DNA from: VGWB01 sp964480945
GTDB lineage: Bacteria > Bacteroidota > Ignavibacteria > UBA10030
DNA length: 64,000 bases
Assembly (NCBI GenBank): GCA_964480945.1
Contig: CAYZRX010000008.1
Coordinates: forward strand, 23,787 to 87,786
Direction of reading: 5' to 3'
Under the pieces are notes generated by a model. It did no database searches and was not told where the DNA came from. It was given only the letters and a program-made list of their open reading frames with translations. This document shows, piece after piece, positions 7,625 to 16,044 of the stretch. The translations under genes and the position numbers were made by a program. Every line of letters begins with the position of its first letter. The first letter of the stretch is position 1.

Positions 7625-10045
7625 ATGCGACCGTTATCGGCTATCTTCTTCAGTCTCCTCATCCCCTCGCTGGTCCTGGGCCAGGGGAAATATCCGTCAT
7701 ATTATCAGCAGAGCGATTTTCTTCTAACGTCACCTGGGGCGATGACGTTCGGCCTTTACGGCTTCGACAACCCGGCGCTCCCTTCGCTGCTCCGTGAACC
7801 CGACTTCGCGTTCCTCTGGACGGATCAAACCGGCAGATGGAATGATTTCAACCACTGGGGATTTTTCGCTGCAGCACCGCATGTCGGATTCGGCCTCATC
7901 CATCAGAAAATCGGCTCCCTCTACGTCACCGACTATCGCCTTTCGCTCGCGTCGGGTAACAGGACCGTGAGCTTCGGCATTGGCTATGGCTGGTCAACCG
8001 GGTACACGCGCACGTTCAATCGGTCGAGCCTCGTTACAGTCGGAAGTTTGTTTCGACCGGGTTTCTTTCTCTCATTGGGGCTTGTCGGCACGTTCGGCAT
8101 GCAGAGCACCACCACCAACGAGGGCATGGTCGACCTTGCCATTCGACCCTTCAGGAGCGAGCTGCTCACGCTCTTCAGCGACTACGCTTTGCAGAGCCGA
8201 CAAAGCCTTGCCGATGGCCATTGGAGCGCCGGGGCCGCACTCGAGGCTCTGCCCGGAATCCGGATCACAGGGCGCTATTTCGATTCGAAAGGGTTCGCCC
8301 TCGGCGTCCAGTTCAGCCTGGGCCGCGTCGGCCTGACAACACAGGCTCATTATGACGAGAATCGACAGTATGGCTACAATACCTACGGAATCCGGCTCGG
8401 TGCGTTCGACCGGACGCTGTTGAAAGGGCACGGGACCAGTTATCTCGATCTGAGCTTGCTCGGGCCCCTCAAGTACCAGCGATATCAGCTTTTCGACAGG
8501 TCGAACACGCTCGAAGGGCTCCTCGAAACCATCGACGCAGCCAAAGAGGATCCGGCCGTTGCCGGGATTTCCATCAACACCTCCGGCATGACCGCGGACA
8601 AAGAGCTTCTCTGGGAGATACGGGAAAAGCTGAGGGACTTCAAATCGACCGGGAAGCATGTAGTGATATTCATCGACCGCGTCGGGATGAATGAATATCA
8701 CTTCGCCTCTGTCGCGGACAGGATCGTGATGGACACGCAGGGGATGATCCAAATCGGCGGGTTTGTCATGGGTCGCACGTACCTCAAAGGGACGCTCGAG
8801 AAGGTTGGGATCGGGTACGATGAGTGGCGCTTCCTGAAGTACAAATCCGCTTACGAGAATCTCTCCCGCGACAACATGTCCGACGCCGACCGGGAACAGC
8901 GGCAGAAGCTTGTCGACGATTCCTACAGGCTCGCCAAAGCGGATATCTGCACGGGTCGAGGCTTTACTCCGCAGCAGTTTGACAACATGATCAACGACGA
9001 GGTTGTCTATCTCCCGCAGGACGCTCTCGCGAAGGGCTTGGTCGACACTCTGGGGAGGTGGGAGACCGTCAAAGATATCATCGGGAACCTAGAGGGTGGG
9101 GAAAAGAGATTCGTCGGCGCCGGATCGCTGGAGAAATTTATCCAGCCGACCGATAACCGCTGGAGCGAGCCTCCGAAGATCGCCGTTGTCTACGCGCTGG
9201 GTGCCTGCGCCATGGATCAGGGCACTACAGCCCGGAAACTGGTTCGCGACGTCCAGGCCGTCGTCGACGATCCGAATGTGAAAGCCATCGTGCTGCGCGT
9301 CGACTCCCCCGGCGGAGATGCGATGGCGTCCGATTACATAGCGGAAGCGTTGAAGAAAGCCAAAGGAAAGAAACCGGTCATTGTTTCGCAGGGGGCCGTT
9401 GCAGGCTCAGGCGGGTACTGGCTCTCGATGTACGGCGATACGATCGTCGCCGCACCCACGACGATCACCGGCTCCATTGGCGTCATCGGCGGGTGGGTCT
9501 ACAACAAGGGAATAAAGGAAAAGTTGGGGATGTCCACCGACTATGTCAAGATAGGCGAGCACGCCGATCTGGGATTCGGCTTCACTCTGCCTTTCATCGG
9601 CCTGGGCTTACCCGACCGTGACCTGACCGAGCCCGAGCGGTCAAGAATGGAATACACCATCAAGACGATGTATAATGAGTTCGTTCGCAAGGTGGCCGAT
9701 GGACGGAAAAAAAACCCGGATCAAATTGAGGCCATTGCCCAGGGCCGGGTTTGGTCGGGGTACGACGGGTTGAAGAACGGCCTGGTGGATGTCCTCGGCG
9801 GTCTCGAGACAGCAGTCGACATCGCCAAAGAGAAGGCCGGTATCCCTCGAATGCAGGAGGTAACGATCCTCGAGCTCCCGAAAACGGGATTGATCGATTT
9901 CAGCCGGTTTATCCCCCGGTTCTTCGGGCTCGAAATCAAGGAAAAGGATGCGGTTCTGGCACATCTGCAATTCGTCTTGGCACACAACGGTCAACCGATG
10001 CCCATTTTACCTCTTGAAGACATCGATTTCTCGCGTCTCTACTGA
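7625..10045 (+). CDS. sppA: SppA-type signal peptide peptidase with barrel-like N-terminal extension
   Basis: An 806-residue protein. Residues 1-19 are a signal peptide (ATG at 7625, preceded by GGGGAGG). Residues about 20-275 are a Gly/aromatic-rich beta-strand region resembling an outer-membrane or PorV-like barrel. Residues about 290-770 are the two tandem SppA domains of the long type. The general-base Lys is K407 in KYKSAYENLSRDNMS and the nucleophile is S595 in GAVAGSGGYW, so the Ser-Lys dyad is intact. SppA clears cleaved signal peptides and other membrane peptides; the added domain suggests this form works at or near the outer membrane, which is inference. Confidence 0.85.
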   Translation: MRPLSAIFFSLLIPSLVLGQGKYPSYYQQSDFLLTSPGAMTFGLYGFDNPALPSLLREPDFAFLWTDQTGRWNDFNHWGFFAAAPHVGFGLIHQKIGSLYVTDYRLSLASGNRTVSFGIGYGWSTGYTRTFNRSSLVTVGSLFRPGFFLSLGLVGTFGMQSTTTNEGMVDLAIRPFRSELLTLFSDYALQSRQSLADGHWSAGAALEALPGIRITGRYFDSKGFALGVQFSLGRVGLTTQAHYDENRQYGYNTYGIRLGAFDRTLLKGHGTSYLDLSLLGPLKYQRYQLFDRSNTLEGLLETIDAAKEDPAVAGISINTSGMTADKELLWEIREKLRDFKSTGKHVVIFIDRVGMNEYHFASVADRIVMDTQGMIQIGGFVMGRTYLKGTLEKVGIGYDEWRFLKYKSAYENLSRDNMSDADREQRQKLVDDSYRLAKADICTGRGFTPQQFDNMINDEVVYLPQDALAKGLVDTLGRWETVKDIIGNLEGGEKRFVGAGSLEKFIQPTDNRWSEPPKIAVVYALGACAMDQGTTARKLVRDVQAVVDDPNVKAIVLRVDSPGGDAMASDYIAEALKKAKGKKPVIVSQGAVAGSGGYWLSMYGDTIVAAPTTITGSIGVIGGWVYNKGIKEKLGMSTDYVKIGEHADLGFGFTLPFIGLGLPDRDLTEPERSRMEYTIKTMYNEFVRKVADGRKKNPDQIEAIAQGRVWSGYDGLKNGLVDVLGGLETAVDIAKEKAGIPRMQEVTILELPKTGLIDFSRFIPRFFGLEIKEKDAVLAHLQFVLAHNGQPMPILPLEDIDFSRLY

Positions 10046-10088
10046 CGCCACTTTTACGGCATTCTGCCTGACAAGGGAGGATTTCACA

Positions 10089-11549
10089 ATGACGAACGCA
10101 CGCACTCTATTCATTTTCCTCTTCCTTTTCCCCCTCGCGGCGCTTTCCCAGGTTGGGTTCCCGCCGTTCACCAACGACTTTCCCCCGGAAGAGTTCGCTC
10201 AGCGGCGCGGCGGGGTTTATGATGCCATCGGGATCGGCGCCGTCGCACTCGTGCAGGGCGCGCCGAGCCCCACCGCCTACGTCCGGTTCCGACAATCCAA
10301 TGAATTCTATTATCTCTGCGGCATCGAGGTCCCCCACGCGTACCTTCTCCTCGACGGTACCCAGAGGCGCGCCGCCCTGTACCTCCCCCATCGAAACCAA
10401 GGTCGAGAGCGAAGCGAGGGCAAGCTACTCTCCGCTGAGGATGAGGCGCTCATCAATCAGCTTTCCGGCATCGACGCGGTTTACGGCCTTGATCTTCTCG
10501 CTGAACACCTCGGCCGCCTCGCAAGAAACAGCTCCGTGAAAAGCCTGTATACGCCGTTCAGTCCGGCCGAGGGCTTCGCGACCAGCCGAGACCTCGCCGT
10601 GCGCTCCAACAATGACGTGATGGCCGATCCCTTCGACGGGCAGGCCTCCCGGGAAGATCGGCTTGTACAGCTTCTTCACTTGCGATTTCCGCAGTTTGAA
10701 GTACGTGACCTCTCTCCGATACTGGACAACCTGCGGTTGATCAAGAGCCCGCGCGAGATCGCGTTGATCAAGAAGGCGACGATCCTCTCCGGCCTGGCAT
10801 TGATGGAATGTATGCGCTCGACGAAGCCGGGTATCATGGAGTACGAGCTCGACGCAGCGGCAAAATACATCTACTATCGACACGGCGCACAGGGAGAAGC
10901 CTATTTCTCCATCGTCGCAAGCGGCCCGAACGCTCTCCTCGGGCACTACCACGCAGGCAAGCGACGGATGGAGGACGGGGACCTTGTGCTGATGGATTTC
11001 GCTCCCGACTTCGGCTACTATATGAGCGACCTAACGCGCACGTGGCCCGTAAACGGGAAGTTCAGCGCTTCACAGCGTGAACTGTTCGTGTTCTACACCA
11101 GCTGCTACCGCGCGATCCTCAAGGCAATCCGGCCCGGTGCGACCGCTCAGGCCATTCTGCAGGATGCGGTGAAAGAAATGGATGGAATTCTGACCGGAAC
11201 GAAGTTCTCCAAGCCGTCTTACGAGAAAGCCGCGAACTCCTTCGTCAGCGGTTTTCGAGCATCGGCGAGAAACCCGCGGGCCAGGTTAGGCCATTGGGTC
11301 GGCATGGCCACCCACGATGACGGGGAGGACAGCGGACCACTTCGGGCCGGCATGGTCTTCACCATAGAACCCGCGTTCAGCATTCCGGAGGAGCAAATCA
11401 ACATCCGATTCGAGGACCTCATCGTGATTGGAGAGAGACGCGCCGAGATCCTCTCCGATTTTGTGCCCCTGGACGTCGATAGCATCGAGAAACTCATGCG
11501 CGAGCCTGGCTTGCTCCAACGCTATCCGCGCTCAGAGATGATGAAGTAA
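10089..11549 (+). CDS. Exported Xaa-Pro aminopeptidase (M24)
   Basis: A 486-residue protein with a signal peptide (residues 1-19, ending LSQ), an N-terminal creatinase-like domain (about 30-200) and a C-terminal pita-bread catalytic domain (about 205-470). Metal ligands are visible: Asp in LMDFAPDFG, Asp in SDLTRTWP, His in GHWVGMATHD and two Glu in FTIEPAFS and IRFEDLIV. It removes N-terminal residues before proline. A strong site (GGGAGG) precedes the ATG at 10089. The 43-bp gap after the SppA gene suggests one unit for degrading peptides in the envelope. Confidence 0.88.
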   Translation: MTNARTLFIFLFLFPLAALSQVGFPPFTNDFPPEEFAQRRGGVYDAIGIGAVALVQGAPSPTAYVRFRQSNEFYYLCGIEVPHAYLLLDGTQRRAALYLPHRNQGRERSEGKLLSAEDEALINQLSGIDAVYGLDLLAEHLGRLARNSSVKSLYTPFSPAEGFATSRDLAVRSNNDVMADPFDGQASREDRLVQLLHLRFPQFEVRDLSPILDNLRLIKSPREIALIKKATILSGLALMECMRSTKPGIMEYELDAAAKYIYYRHGAQGEAYFSIVASGPNALLGHYHAGKRRMEDGDLVLMDFAPDFGYYMSDLTRTWPVNGKFSASQRELFVFYTSCYRAILKAIRPGATAQAILQDAVKEMDGILTGTKFSKPSYEKAANSFVSGFRASARNPRARLGHWVGMATHDDGEDSGPLRAGMVFTIEPAFSIPEEQINIRFEDLIVIGERRAEILSDFVPLDVDSIEKLMREPGLLQRYPRSEMMK

Positions 11550-12029
11550 CCAAGCGTCAGAAAGTTCTGCAACACAGAAGCGTCGCCCTATATGTGATCG
11601 CTCGTATCGTTCGTTTTGCTGCGGTGAGACGCAGCCACGATTTCTACCGCCACTGAACAGGGGGGTCTCAGGGAGAAGTATCACCCCGCCAGCAAGATCG
11701 CTTTTCCACCCCTTTCCCGTCCGGCATCGCCGATTCTCAGAATGATCAGCCGAAGGGCTCGCCTTCGCTGAAGGGCATATCCCCGCAGTCCGGCCAAACG
11801 ATTCGGTGTGTTCCAGGCGCCTGTCGCAAATTGAAACATCGTCTCAGTTTGTTTCAGATACAGGCCGGTGATCTGGCTTGCCAATTCTGAGAAAGCGAGT
11901 ATTTGCGGCCTGAAATCAATGAAACTCTGAGGTGGTACGTCCTTTGAACTACCCCCGGTAGTTCTCTTCCATTTTCTTGCGGTCTCACCTCGTCAAAGAT
12001 GAACGAGTGAAAGGAGAGAGGGTAGCTCT
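11550..12029. other. 480-bp gene-free leader before pseudopilin cassette 1
   Basis: No convincing gene is present; the longest frame is a 67-residue minus-strand one (11681-11884) with no recognisable family and no ribosome site. The stretch contains a small hairpin near 11752 and a perfect inverted repeat at 11946-11964. It probably carries the promoter and leader of the downstream three-gene cassette, but no clear -35/-10 pair was found. Confidence 0.5.
11946..11964 (+). promoter_or_regulatory. Perfect 8-bp inverted repeat upstream of cassette 1
   Basis: GAACTACC and GGTAGTTC are separated by CCC, 66 bp before the first pseudopilin-like start. It could be an operator half-site pair or an RNA hairpin in the leader. 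No equivalent lies before the second cassette copy, so it may be a point of separate control. Confidence 0.4.
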
Positions 12030-12521
12030 ATGAACACCGGTCAGACGCTTCTTACCATCGTGGCGATCGTGTTGCTGGGATCGAACGTCGTCAGCGTCAA
12101 CAGAACGTTCGCGCAACATGGCGTCATCCTTCAGCAGACGGAGATCGGAATTTTCGGGATCTCTCTCGGGATGTCCATCATCGAAGAATCTCAGGGCAAA
12201 GCATTCGATCAGGCGACCGTGGACAGCGTAGCGGCGACGGTCAACGATTTGAGCACGACCCTGGGGCGAGAGTCCGGCGAGATAGCGCGGACCGACTTCA
12301 ACGACTTCGATGACTACAACGGCTGGCGTGACACGATGTACGTGCAGGGTGTGGATCGGTTCAGGCGATGGGCTACCGTATGCTACGTCGACACATCGAA
12401 CCTGGACGGCTCCTCCGCCAACCGAACGTGGCATAAGAAGCTTACGGTCTACGTGAAAGCCGACAACTCGCAAGATACGGTCAAGATGTCCTACATTTTC
12501 AGCTACTGGTCATTCCGGTGA
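12030..12521 (+). CDS. Pseudopilin-like protein A, copy 1
   Basis: A 163-residue protein starting MNTGQTLLTIVAIVLLG, with a hydrophobic helix at residues 5-26 beginning almost at the N-terminus and then a soluble beta-rich domain ending in SYIFSYWSFR. The shape is that of a minor pilin: one N-terminal helix to pack in a fibre and an exposed globular domain. There is a Gly at residue 4 that could precede cleavage, but no GFTLIE motif and no Glu at position 5. Ribosome site AAAGGAGAG precedes it. It heads a three-gene cassette, with 9 bp to the next gene, and is about 70% identical by eye to copy 2 at 14883. No family name could be assigned. Confidence 0.68.
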   Translation: MNTGQTLLTIVAIVLLGSNVVSVNRTFAQHGVILQQTEIGIFGISLGMSIIEESQGKAFDQATVDSVAATVNDLSTTLGRESGEIARTDFNDFDDYNGWRDTMYVQGVDRFRRWATVCYVDTSNLDGSSANRTWHKKLTVYVKADNSQDTVKMSYIFSYWSFR

Positions 12522-12530
12522 GGTGACATC

Positions 12531-13178
12531 ATGGGTGCTAGCACAATATTCGACATTGTGAGCTCAACGGTCGTGGGCTCTCTTCTCCTGCTGATGGCCC
12601 TGCGGCTCAATGCGCAGGCGGTGGAGACGAACGCCGTCTACCAGAACAACCTCAACCTTCAGCAAAGCATCGTTGCTTTGGTGGATGTGGTCGAATCCGA
12701 TTTTCGCAAAATCGGCTACTGCAAGGATTTCCACAAGATTCAGCCCCCGAACATTGCCATCGTTTCCGCTGATTCCAATGCCATCAAGTTCATGACGGAC
12801 GTTCCGAGCAGCCCGGGTGATATGGGCGACGGCGTGGTGGACACAATCGAGTACTACCTGGGACCGACCAGTGAGCTTGCAAGCACGCCCAACCCGGATG
12901 ATCGATATCTGTACCGCATCGTCGACGGAAACAAGGGGAAAGGCTGGAACCTGGGTGTGACGCAGTTCAGCTTGAGGTACTACGATGCGCTTGGCGATAC
13001 GATTCCTTTCCCGGTCCCGGATCCCAGGCTCATCTACACAATGGAAGTCAATATCTCTCTGGAGAGTCCGGCACCGCTGTTGAAATCAGAATACACCTCG
13101 GCGGCCGCGGACTCGGCAGACTACAAAGTGTACTGGCGGCAGATTCGCCTGGCATCACGAAATCTTCGAAACCGTTAA
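12531..13178 (+). CDS. PilW-like minor pseudopilin B, copy 1
   Basis: A 215-residue protein with an N-terminal hydrophobic helix (residues 5-28, STIFDIVSSTVVGSLLLLM) and a globular domain. Its closing pattern (GVTQFSLRYYDALGDTIPFP, then a strand ending VNISLESPAP) is typical of PilW/GspJ-type minor pilins, which cap a type IV pilus or pseudopilus. The possible leader is only MG. The sole Cys is in RKIGYC. It is about 88% identical (roughly 190 of 215 counted by eye) to copy 2 at 15382, making it the most conserved of the three cassette genes. Function is inferred from shape and order only. Confidence 0.7.
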   Translation: MGASTIFDIVSSTVVGSLLLLMALRLNAQAVETNAVYQNNLNLQQSIVALVDVVESDFRKIGYCKDFHKIQPPNIAIVSADSNAIKFMTDVPSSPGDMGDGVVDTIEYYLGPTSELASTPNPDDRYLYRIVDGNKGKGWNLGVTQFSLRYYDALGDTIPFPVPDPRLIYTMEVNISLESPAPLLKSEYTSAAADSADYKVYWRQIRLASRNLRNR

Positions 13179-13193
13179 GGAGGGAGGCTCGTC

Positions 13194-14408
13194 ATGGGTA
13201 AAGCATCGCTTTTGATGGTCATCGGGTTCAGCACTGCTCTGTTGATGATCGGCTCGAACATCTCCAAAGTCTCCAACAGCGCTATGGACAATTATCTGTC
13301 CTACTACAGATCCAGCATGGCACACGACATTGCCGCCGCAGGGACAAATATGGCCGCCCGAGCGCTCTGGGAGAACATGGCTTGGAAAGCTGGCTTTGGA
13401 CGCAAGTCGTTCATGGGCGGAACTTTCCAGTCAACGGTCACCGACCTCGGCATGAACCAGGTCAAAGTTGTAACTACGTCGACGTACATGGATGAGACCT
13501 CTGTAATCTCCGTGATTCTGCAACCGAGCAGTTTTTCCCGGTTCGGCTACTACAGCGTCCAGGAAGGCAACATCTTCTGGATCACCGGCGATACGGTGTG
13601 GGGACCGATGCACACGCAGGACAACTTTCATGTCTCCGGCGACCCTGTTTTCATGCAGCGAGTGACATCGCTGAAGGGTCTGCAGAAGAACAACAAATCC
13701 GACCATCCGCAGTTCCTGGGCGGCTACGAGAGCGGGGTCAACGTCTCGCTCCCTTCGAATCTGACTCCACTCGTGAATGCTGCCGGCAATGGCGGGAAGC
13801 TCTTCACCGGCGGCGACTCCGTCTGCATACAGTTTCAGTCGAACGGCAACGTGAAGTGGAAACAGGGCGCGACCAATGGGTGGAATACCGACCCACTCTC
13901 GAGTTTCGCGCCGAATGGTGTCATCTACGTGCAAGGTGCAAATATGCACGTCTCCGGCACGCTGTCAGGCAGAGTGACCGTCGGGGCCGGTGGAACAAAT
14001 GGCAACAGCAAACAAGGCAATATCTACATTGATGATGATGTAAAGCTGAATTCCAATCCACAACAAGGTTCGTCTTCGGACATGCTGGGACTGGTAGCTG
14101 AGAACGATGTGATCATTACGGACAACGTTGCCAACAAGAAAGACGTGGTAATCCAGGCTTCAGTGTTTTCCCGAAGCGGCAGTTTTGAAGCGGAGAACTA
14201 CGACAAGCGTGCTGTGTCCGGCACGATCCAGCTTCTGGGAGGAATAATACAAAGCCAAAGGGGCCCCGTCGGGACTTTCAGCGGCAACCCGCCAAAACTC
14301 GTAAGTGGATATCTGAAGAACTATATGTACGACACCCGGTTCCTGTACGATGCGCCACCCTATTTCCCCACCACGGGAAACTTCGAGATCGTCTCTTGGT
14401 TTGAGTAG
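13194..14408 (+). CDS. PilX-like protein C with beta-helix-like domain, copy 1
   Basis: A 404-residue protein with an N-terminal hydrophobic helix (residues 4-22) followed by a PilX-like helical stem (MAHDIAAAGTNMAARALWEN). A WGPMHTQDNFHVSGDPVF segment resembles the GPvHTNd motif I associate with DUF4900-type proteins. From about 230 on there is a Gly/Asn-rich series of short strands (GVIYVQGANMHVSGTLSGRV, GNIYIDDDV, LGLVAENDVII) suggesting a right-handed beta-helix. AAGGAGGGAGG precedes the ATG. It is the last gene of cassette 1 and is followed by a strong terminator. It probably forms the exposed tip or passenger of the fibre. Confidence 0.68.
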   Translation: MGKASLLMVIGFSTALLMIGSNISKVSNSAMDNYLSYYRSSMAHDIAAAGTNMAARALWENMAWKAGFGRKSFMGGTFQSTVTDLGMNQVKVVTTSTYMDETSVISVILQPSSFSRFGYYSVQEGNIFWITGDTVWGPMHTQDNFHVSGDPVFMQRVTSLKGLQKNNKSDHPQFLGGYESGVNVSLPSNLTPLVNAAGNGGKLFTGGDSVCIQFQSNGNVKWKQGATNGWNTDPLSSFAPNGVIYVQGANMHVSGTLSGRVTVGAGGTNGNSKQGNIYIDDDVKLNSNPQQGSSSDMLGLVAENDVIITDNVANKKDVVIQASVFSRSGSFEAENYDKRAVSGTIQLLGGIIQSQRGPVGTFSGNPPKLVSGYLKNYMYDTRFLYDAPPYFPTTGNFEIVSWFE

Positions 14409-14443
14409 TTTCGTATAGAACGTTCACCAGGCTCGCCTCCCCC

Positions 14444-14472
14444 AAAGATCGCCCTCGCGGCGATCTTTTTTT
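14444..14472 (+). terminator. Rho-independent terminator of cassette 1
   Basis: AAAGATCGCC pairs with GGCGATCTTT across a 5-nt loop, and the 3' arm runs into a tract of T residues up to 14472. It lies 36 bp after the stop of gene C copy 1. An almost identical hairpin (GATCGCC, 5-nt loop, GGCGATC, T tract) closes copy 2, so it was duplicated along with the genes. Confidence 0.88.
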
Positions 14473-14882
14473 GTACTCGCGTCTTGCGGAAACGTGCGCA
14501 TGAGCGTGCGTCCCGTCACAGAGCAGAGGAACGCGTACGACGATCAAGACGTTATGAGCTGCTCTGAGGAATGTTCGCCCGCCATATTCGCCAATCTTTT
14601 CAGGAAGAAGTATTCGCGGGTTGGGCGGCTATTTATTGGTGGGAGGAGCAATTTCGGATGAGCCTCGTCGCGGCCGGCGACACCGGGCTTGATTCTTCCC
14701 GGCGAGCTGACGACAAAGTGTCTTGCAGCAATTGGCGAGTGTGAGAGGGGTCATTTGACGTTGTTCCGAAAATCGATTATAATGGCAACGTGACGGGGGG
14801 CCTCGCGCCCGCGCTCCCTACCGATCCGCTTCCGCGCCAACGAAGGCATACTCATCACTGAGTTCGAGGGAGGCACACTCCT
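14473..14882. other. Intercassette region with promoter of cassette 2
   Basis: About 410 bp without a supportable gene. The first two thirds show nothing recognisable. The last part carries the promoter at 14755-14783 and a GC-rich leader of some 90 bp before the ribosome site GGGAGG of the next gene. Apart from the ribosome site it does not visibly resemble the leader of cassette 1. Confidence 0.55.
14755..14783 (+). promoter_or_regulatory. Sigma70-type promoter for cassette 2
   Basis: TTGACG at 14755-14760 and a perfect TATAAT at 14778-14783 are separated by exactly 17 bp. Transcription would begin near 14790, leaving an untranslated leader of about 93 nt. It is correctly oriented and placed for the three genes starting at 14883. 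The match is to the general bacterial consensus rather than the TATnnTTTG form of classical Bacteroides. Confidence 0.7.
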
Positions 14883-15377
14883 ATGAACACCGGCCAAACG
14901 CTCCTCACCATTATCGCCATTGTGCTTCTGGGTTCGAACGTCGTTAGCATCAACAGGACGTTTGCGCAGCACGGCGTGATCCTCCAACAAACGGAGATCG
15001 GCATCTTCGGCATCTCGCTCGGCATGTCGATCGTCGAGGAGGCCCAGGGTAGAGCGTTCGACGAGAACACGATCGACAGCCTTGCCCAGACTACGAATCA
15101 GCTCAGCTCAGCGCTCGGCCGGGAATCCGGTGAAACAACACTCCACACCGGCTTCGACGATTTCGATGATTATAACAGTTGGAGCGATTCCGTCTCCGTG
15201 CCGGGCGTTGACATCTTCAAACGATGGGCCACCGTTGTCTATGTAGACTCCACCAATCTCGACGGCACAGCGAGTGGACGGAGGTGGAGCAAGAGGCTGG
15301 ATGTCTTCGTAAAAGGCACCAGCTCCCAGGACACGATGAAGCTCTCCTACATATTCAGTTACTGGTCATTCAGGTGA
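14883..15377 (+). CDS. Pseudopilin-like protein A, copy 2
   Basis: A 164-residue paralogue of the protein at 12030, with the first 50 residues nearly unchanged (MNTGQTLLTIIAIVLLG, then the stem INRTFAQHGVILQQTEIGIF) and the last ten identical (SYIFSYWSFR). The middle, residues about 60-150, carries most of the differences, including loss of the single Cys of copy 1. Conserved ends and a variable centre fit a fibre subunit whose packing surfaces are fixed while the exposed face changes. The ribosome site is GGGAGG. The gap to gene B is 4 bp. Confidence 0.68.
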   Translation: MNTGQTLLTIIAIVLLGSNVVSINRTFAQHGVILQQTEIGIFGISLGMSIVEEAQGRAFDENTIDSLAQTTNQLSSALGRESGETTLHTGFDDFDDYNSWSDSVSVPGVDIFKRWATVVYVDSTNLDGTASGRRWSKRLDVFVKGTSSQDTMKLSYIFSYWSFR

Positions 15378-15381
15378 CGCC

Positions 15382-16029
15382 ATGGGTGCTAGCACAATCT
15401 TTGATATCGTCAGTGCGACTGTCGTCGGCTCGCTGCTTCTTCTGATGGCACTGCGGCTCAACGCACAGGCCGTCGAAACGAATGCCGTGTACCAGAACAA
15501 TCTGAACCTTCAGCAGAACATCGTGGCGTTAGTCGACGTTGTGGAATCGGACTTCCGGAAGATCGGCTACTGCCGAGACTACACGAGAATTCAACCGCCG
15601 AACAGCGCCATCATCAGCGCCGATTCGAACTCTATCAAGTTCCTCACCGATATTCCGAGCAGCCCGGGTGATATGGGTGATGGCGTTGTCGACACGGTCT
15701 ATTACTACCTCGGACCGACCAGCGAGCTTGCGAGCACGCCCAACCCAGACGACCGATATCTGTACCGGATCGTCAATGGAAACACTGCGAAGGGCTGGAA
15801 CCTCGGTGTCACACAGTTTAGCCTGAAGTACTATGATGCGCTGGGGGACACGATCCCATTTCCTATCCCCGACCCCCGATTGATCTACACGATGGAAATC
15901 AACATCTCACTCGAAAGCCCCGCGCCCCTGACGAGGATCGAATATACAACGGCGGCTGCGGACTCGGCGGATTTCCGGGTGTACTGGCGGCAGATTCGCC
16001 TCGCCTCACGCAATTTGCGGAACCGATAA
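15382..16029 (+). CDS. PilW-like minor pseudopilin B, copy 2
   Basis: A 215-residue paralogue of 12531-13178, the same length with no insertion or deletion. The runs VETNAVYQNNLNLQQ, ADSADFRVYWRQIRLASRNL and the region from PGDMGDGVVDT to PNPDDRYLYRIV are essentially identical between copies at protein level, while the DNA differs at many third positions. This indicates an old duplication under purifying selection. Like copy 1 it opens MGASTIFDIV, with a helix at residues 5-28 and no Glu5. Confidence 0.7.
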   Translation: MGASTIFDIVSATVVGSLLLLMALRLNAQAVETNAVYQNNLNLQQNIVALVDVVESDFRKIGYCRDYTRIQPPNSAIISADSNSIKFLTDIPSSPGDMGDGVVDTVYYYLGPTSELASTPNPDDRYLYRIVNGNTAKGWNLGVTQFSLKYYDALGDTIPFPIPDPRLIYTMEINISLESPAPLTRIEYTTAAADSADFRVYWRQIRLASRNLRNR

Positions 16030-16044
16030 GGAGAGGAGCATACC

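Noticed and set aside
11681..11884. 67-residue minus-strand frame upstream of cassette 1
   Set aside because: No ribosome site, no family resemblance, and composition typical of chance frames in GC-rich DNA.
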